Source: Nodosilinea sp. FACHB-141
GTDB lineage: Bacteria > Cyanobacteriota > Cyanobacteriia > Phormidesmidales > Phormidesmidaceae
Direction: 5' to 3'
DNA: 64,000 nt
Assembly (NCBI RefSeq): GCF_014696135.1
Contig: NZ_JACJPP010000015.1
Span: 1 to 64,000 of the forward strand
Positions 60,522-64,000 of the stretch are shown here, in pieces (positions within the stretch are counted from its first letter, which is position 1; every line of letters starts with the position of its first letter). A program made the translations under genes and the position numbers. The notes below the pieces were generated by a model. That model saw only the letters and a list, made by a program, of their open reading frames with translations. It had not been told where the DNA came from and did not search any database.

Positions 60522-61559
60522 GTGGAAAGTACCCTCGGTCTTGAGATTATTGAGGTTGTCGAACAGGCTGCGATCGCATCGGCCCGCTGGATGGGCAAGG
60601 GCGAAAAAAATATCGCTGACCAGGTGGCAGTCGAAGCCATGCGGGAGCGCATGAACAAAATTCACATGCGCGGTCGCATTGTGATCGGAGAGGGCGAGCG
60701 GGACGATGCTCCGATGCTCTACATCGGTGAAGAAGTGGGCATTTGCACCCAGCCCAATGCCACCGATTTTTGCAACCCCGACGAACTGCTCGAAATTGAC
60801 ATTGCCGTTGACCCCTGCGAAGGCACCAACCTAGTGGCCTACGGCCAAAACGGTTCTATGGCCGTGCTGGCAATTTCTGAGAAGGGTGGTCTGTTCGCCG
60901 CTCCCGACTTCTACATGAAGAAGCTGGCGGCTCCGGCCCAGGCTAAGGGCAAGGTCGACATCAACAAGTCGGCCACCGAAAACCTGAAAATTTTGGGCGA
61001 GTGCCTCGATCGCGGCATTGATGAGCTGGTGGTCGTGGTCATGAAGCGTGATCGCCACAACGACCTGATTAAAGAAATCCGTGACGCCGGTGCCCGCGTC
61101 AAGCTGATTGCTGACGGCGACGTTGGTGCGGCCATCTCCTGTGCCTTCTCGGGCACCAACACCCACGCCCTGATGGGCATCGGTGCGGCTCCTGAAGGGG
61201 TGATTAGCGCTGCGGCTATGCGCTGCCTAGGTGGCCACTTCCAGGGTCAGCTGATCTACGACCCCGCTGTGGTCAAAACCGGCCTGATTGGCGAAAGCAA
61301 GGAAGCCAATATTGCCCGTCTCAACGAAATGGGCATCACCGATATCGATAAGGTCTACGATGCTCACGAGCTGGCCTCGGGCGAGACCGTGCTGTTTGCT
61401 GCCACCGGCATCACCCCCGGCGAACTGATGGAAGGGGTGCGCTTCTTCCACGGCGGTATGCGAACCCAGTCGCTGGTAATCTCTAGCCAGTCCAAGACCG
61501 CTCGCTTTGTGGACACCATCCACATGGTTGACCAGCCTAAGGCTCTCCAACTGCACTAG
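60522..61559 (+). CDS. glpX: Fructose-1,6-/sedoheptulose-1,7-bisphosphatase, class II (GlpX type)
   Basis: The 345-residue enzyme dephosphorylates both bisphosphates in the cyanobacterial Calvin cycle. Family blocks are [18 protein letters not shown], the metal motif [24 protein letters not shown] with the second metal set, and [17 protein letters not shown]. The start is GTG at 60522, preceded by GGAGG at good spacing. Cyanobacterial FBP/SBPase is regulated by redox and AMP. A structured 3' region and a terminator follow. Confidence 0.97.
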   Translation: MESTLGLEIIEVVEQAAIASARWMGKGEKNIADQVAVEAMRERMNKIHMRGRIVIGEGERDDAPMLYIGEEVGICTQPNATDFCNPDELLEIDIAVDPCEGTNLVAYGQNGSMAVLAISEKGGLFAAPDFYMKKLAAPAQAKGKVDINKSATENLKILGECLDRGIDELVVVVMKRDRHNDLIKEIRDAGARVKLIADGDVGAAISCAFSGTNTHALMGIGAAPEGVISAAAMRCLGGHFQGQLIYDPAVVKTGLIGESKEANIARLNEMGITDIDKVYDAHELASGETVLFAATGITPGELMEGVRFFHGGMRTQSLVISSQSKTARFVDTIHMVDQPKALQLH

Positions 61560-61597
61560 GCGCTCTTAGGCCTAGCGGCTGCCTGACTTGAATCCCC

Positions 61598-61693
61598 TTG
61601 CCCTCCTTATGGAGGGCAAAAAAGCTGTCTTGGACAGCATTGACTCGGGAGATCAGTCTTGGCAAATAAACGCTGACGGGCGTAAAAACGCCC
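61598..61693 (+). ncRNA. Structured 3' region of glpX (three hairpins)
   Basis: Three short perfect stem-loops follow glpX: TTGCCCTCC/GGAGGGCAA (61598-61619), GCTGTC/GACAGC (61624-61638) and GGGCGT/ACGCCC (61678-61693). Together with the terminator at 61721 they make a compact, highly structured segment that could be a stabilising 3' UTR or a small RNA. No promoter was identified. Confidence 0.35.
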
Positions 61694-61720
61694 TAGAGTA
61701 TGGGTTAAATTCGTTAGCCT

Positions 61721-61751
61721 AGAGATGCGGGATCCTCGCATCTCTTTTTTT
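61721..61751 (+). terminator. Rho-independent terminator after glpX
   Basis: AGAGATGCG and CGCATCTCT pair perfectly around a seven-base loop and are followed at once by a run of T. It is a classical terminator on the plus strand, about 160 bases after the glpX stop. Confidence 0.88.
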
Positions 61752-61942
61752 GGGCCTTGTTACAGTTTTTGATGGACTTTTGTTGAGTTTCCTTGAGTCG
61801 GGCCCTGTTTATCTCTAACTTCAAACATATTGGCAATTGTGTATACAGCAACCTTCGGGCGGCCATTCCTAGGCGACCAGGCTCCCCCCAAGGATCTGTC
61901 AACACCATAAAATTAGGTGACTACTAAACGCGTGGAGGAAGA
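61752..61942. promoter_or_regulatory. hemA upstream region with ribosome site
   Basis: The 190 bases between the glpX terminator and hemA should hold the hemA promoter. A strong ribosome-binding site, GGAGGAAGA, ends just before the ATG at 61943. No clear -10/-35 pair was identified. Confidence 0.5.
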
Positions 61943-63235
61943 ATGAATATCGCCGTAATTGGCCTGAGCCACAAAACCGCCCCGGTGCAAATTCGCGAAA
62001 AACTTAGCATTCCGACGGCTCAGACAGGTGACGCGATCGCCCATCTCACCCATTGCCCCCACATCGACGAAGTCTCCATCCTCAGCACCTGCAACCGTCT
62101 CGAGATCCACATCGTGACCGAGGAAACCGAGCAGGGCATTCGCGAAGTAACCCAATTTCTCTCTGAACATAGCGGCCTGCCCCTCCACGAGCTGCGCCAG
62201 CACCTGTTCATCCTGCTGCACCAAGATGCCGTCAACCACTTAATGAGGGTGGCCGCGGGCCTCGACAGTCTAGTGCTGGGCGAAGGGCAAATTCTTGCTC
62301 AGGTGAAGCATGCCCACCAGCTGGCCCAGCAGCACAAAAGCATCGGCCGGGTGCTAGATCGCCTGTTGAAGCAATCCCTCACCGCCGGTAAGCGCGTGCG
62401 CAGCGAAACCAGCATCGGCACCGGAGCCGTCTCTATCAGCTCCGCCGCTGTAGAACTGGCCCGCATGAAGGTGCCCCACCTGAACAGCTGCCACATCAGC
62501 ATTCTGGGCGCGGGTAAAATGGCTCGCCTGCTGGTGCAGCACCTAGTTTCTAAAGATTCCTCCTGCACCATCACCATTCTCAACCGCACCATCGATCGTG
62601 CTAATGAGCTGGCCAAGCAGTTCCCCGATGCCAACATTCGCACCGGTACCCTTGCTGCCATGCTGGAGACGGTTGAGGCCTGTGATGTGGTGTTTACCTG
62701 TACTTCGGCCACCGAGCCAATTCTGGATCGCGACAATCTGGCCCCGCTGGTCAACAACCGCACCCTGATGGTGTTCGACATCTCGGTGCCTCTCAACGTT
62801 CACACCAACGCCAACGAGCTGGACAACGTTCACGCTTTTAACGTCGATGATCTGAAGGCCGTGGTGGCCCAGAACCAGGCCAGCCGTCGCCGCATGGCTA
62901 TGGAGGCCCAGGTGCTGCTCGACCAAGAGGTGGAGAGCTTTATGGACTGGTGGCGTTCCCTCGACACCGTGGGCACGATCAGCAGCCTGCGCAGCAAGGT
63001 CGAGACCATCCGCGAGCAGGAGCTAGAGAAGGCTCTGTCGCGCCTGGGCAGTGAGTTCGCCGAAAAGCACCAGGAAGTGATTGAGGCGCTGACTCGGGGC
63101 ATCGTCAACAAAATTCTCCACGACCCCATGGTGCAGCTGCGCGCCCAGCGCGACATTGAGGCTCGCAAGCGAGCGATGCAGACCCTTCAGGTGCTGTTTG
63201 ATCTAGAGACCACTTCCAACGAGAAGTACAGCTAG
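61943..63235 (+). CDS. hemA: Glutamyl-tRNA reductase
   Basis: The 430-residue enzyme reduces glutamyl-tRNA to glutamate-1-semialdehyde, the first committed step of haem, chlorophyll and bilin synthesis. The catalytic Cys is in [12 protein letters not shown]. The glutamate-recognition region [17 protein letters not shown], the NADPH domain with [11 protein letters not shown] and the C-terminal dimerisation helices are present. Full length, starting at 61943. A terminator-like hairpin follows at 63278. Confidence 0.97.
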   Translation: MNIAVIGLSHKTAPVQIREKLSIPTAQTGDAIAHLTHCPHIDEVSILSTCNRLEIHIVTEETEQGIREVTQFLSEHSGLPLHELRQHLFILLHQDAVNHLMRVAAGLDSLVLGEGQILAQVKHAHQLAQQHKSIGRVLDRLLKQSLTAGKRVRSETSIGTGAVSISSAAVELARMKVPHLNSCHISILGAGKMARLLVQHLVSKDSSCTITILNRTIDRANELAKQFPDANIRTGTLAAMLETVEACDVVFTCTSATEPILDRDNLAPLVNNRTLMVFDISVPLNVHTNANELDNVHAFNVDDLKAVVAQNQASRRRMAMEAQVLLDQEVESFMDWWRSLDTVGTISSLRSKVETIREQELEKALSRLGSEFAEKHQEVIEALTRGIVNKILHDPMVQLRAQRDIEARKRAMQTLQVLFDLETTSNEKYS

Positions 63236-63277
63236 CGAGACATCAGAACCTAGGTTTCTCTGGTGAAGACAACCCAG

Positions 63278-63306
63278 CCCTCAGGGATTTTGAAAATCCC
63301 TGAGGG
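63278..63306 (+). terminator. Hairpin terminator after hemA
   Basis: CCCTCAGGGATTT and AAATCCCTGAGGG form a perfect thirteen-base stem around three bases, 42 bases after the hemA stop, followed by a short CCTTTG tail. Terminator use is likely despite the weak T-run. Confidence 0.75.
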
Positions 63307-63344
63307 CCTTTGCGTACAGTAGGATTGAGGGGAAGGCTCGATCC

Positions 63345-63940
63345 ATGACTATGCCAACAGTTCTCAGCTCTTCAACCGATCAACGGGTAGCCTATGGCGA
63401 TCGCACCTGGGCACAGTTTAAGCTGATCCAACAGGGCTTGGAAGATTGCCCTGGAGTGCGTCTGTTTTACTACAACCGCACTGTGGAGGTGCTGACGCCA
63501 GGACGCGATCACGAGTTTTTTAAGTCGGTGATTGGGTTTTTGCTAGAACTCTTTTTTGTGGACCAAGGCATGACTTTTATCCTACTGGGTTGATGGATCA
63601 AGAGCGGGAGGGTGAGGCTTTTGCCCAGGCCGACGAGTCGTACTGTATGGGTGGCCCGAAGGCAATCCCTGACCTCTCCATTGAAGTGACTTTCACCAGC
63701 GGCAACATCACCAAATTGGCGCGGTATCGCTTGCTGGGCGTGCCAGAAGTTTGGTTTTGGGAAGATGGGCTGCTGAGTCTGTATCACCTGGAGGGCGGCG
63801 AGTATCAACGGATCGATCGCAGCCAGATTGCCGAGTTGTCGAGCCTAGATATTGAGCTATTTTGCCGCTGCGTGTTGATGGCCGAGACATCTCGCCTAGA
63901 GGCGGCTCAAACATTTCGGCGAGGGATTCAAGCTGCATAG
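63345..63940 (+). pseudogene. Uma2-type (DUF820) PD-(D/E)XK nuclease gene broken by a frameshift
   Basis: Two adjacent frames make one Uma2-family protein. Frame one (63345-63593) encodes MTMPTVLSSSTDQRV...VEVLTPGRDHEFFKSVIGFLLELFF, ending in TFILLG at a stop. Frame two, from about 63592, continues with MDQEREGEAFAQADESYC, the nuclease core IPDLSIEVTFTSGNITKL and GVPEVWFWEDG. Intact relatives read LLG-S/T-MDQE, so one base seems to be missing in GGTTGATG (about 63589-63596). This could be a real mutation, programmed frameshifting or a sequencing error. Uma2 genes are abundant and often decayed in cyanobacteria. Confidence 0.85.
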
Positions 63941-63983
63941 GCGGTGTAAGATATCGAGCATCCTGATGTTGGCTTAAGCGTAC

Positions 63984-64000
63984 ATGGCAAATCCCTTTCG
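63984..64000 (+). CDS. Possible start of a further gene (MANPF...), cut by the window end
   Basis: An ATG at 63984 opens a frame MANPF- that runs off the window. It is the first plausible start after the Uma2 pseudogene. Nothing more can be said from five codons. Confidence 0.25.

Noticed and set aside
61714..61908. 64-codon minus-strand frame before hemA
   Set aside because: Overlaps the glpX terminator and the hemA promoter region. Lys/Gln-rich product without likeness.

Overview
This window is chromosomal DNA from a cyanobacterium, probably a filamentous Leptolyngbya/Nodosilinea-like lineage (the genus is an inference from protein flavour only). The cyanobacterial assignment is firm. The window carries psbA (photosystem II D1), isiA-isiB, the carboxysome shell gene ccmP, a split rpoC1/rpoC2, a GlpX-type Calvin-cycle phosphatase, hemA of the C5 pathway and cofG, and the HIP1 octamer GCGATCGC occurs throughout. 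I see no insertion sequence, prophage, CRISPR array, rRNA or tRNA. It reads as ordinary, gene-dense chromosome with a few less familiar operons.

Layout. 1-840: the 3' end of psbA and a RidA protein. 891-3404 (minus): a compact operon of an Lgt-like membrane protein, a radical SAM protein with the extra cysteine motif of the Tes/COG1964 group, and a small membrane protein. This is the most intriguing unassigned system here. 3589-9738: argG, mazG, a small cysteine protein, cofG with a rhodanese-like protein, and mutL. 9830-16585: a GST-like protein, a NarL-type response regulator, a secreted fasciclin-domain protein with a 36-bp repeat, ccmP with a small secreted protein, a Gfo/Idh/MocA oxidoreductase and rnc. 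16611-16988: rnpB (minus). 17165-27799 (minus): the rpsT-tatD-rpoB-rpoC1-rpoC2 cluster, ending in a perfect terminator.

28023-31089: hisD and pyrG. 31293-35780 (minus): a two-gene signalling operon. One gene is an MHYT-PAS-GAF hybrid histidine kinase whose GAF domain has a cyanobacteriochrome-like cysteine; the other is a receiver-adenylate cyclase. 36148-43466: argS, a cupin, a DUF429 protein, mnmH, a small conserved protein, leuC and a Crp/Fnr-family regulator. 43491-51004: a DUF1350 protein, an unknown protein, purN, a large exported metalloprotease and a DUF3370 protein. 51084-52195 (minus): a ParA/MinD-like ATPase with a small winged-helix partner.

52668-55151 (minus): the iron-stress operon isiA-isiB-(isiC-like), with a hairpin between isiA and isiB and a possible Fur box upstream. 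55483-60308: an unknown one-TM protein, clpC and an SLH-domain protein. 60522-63940: glpX, hemA and a Uma2-type nuclease gene broken by an apparent one-base deletion.

How the genes connect. Transcription (rpoB/C1/C2), translation (rpsT, argS, mnmH), RNA processing (rnpB, rnc) and core biosynthesis (argG, hisD, leuC, purN, pyrG, hemA) make up most of the window. Photosynthesis and stress functions (psbA, isiAB, ccmP, glpX, clpC) are interspersed. The regulatory highlights are a possible light-to-cAMP relay and the iron-responsive isi operon.
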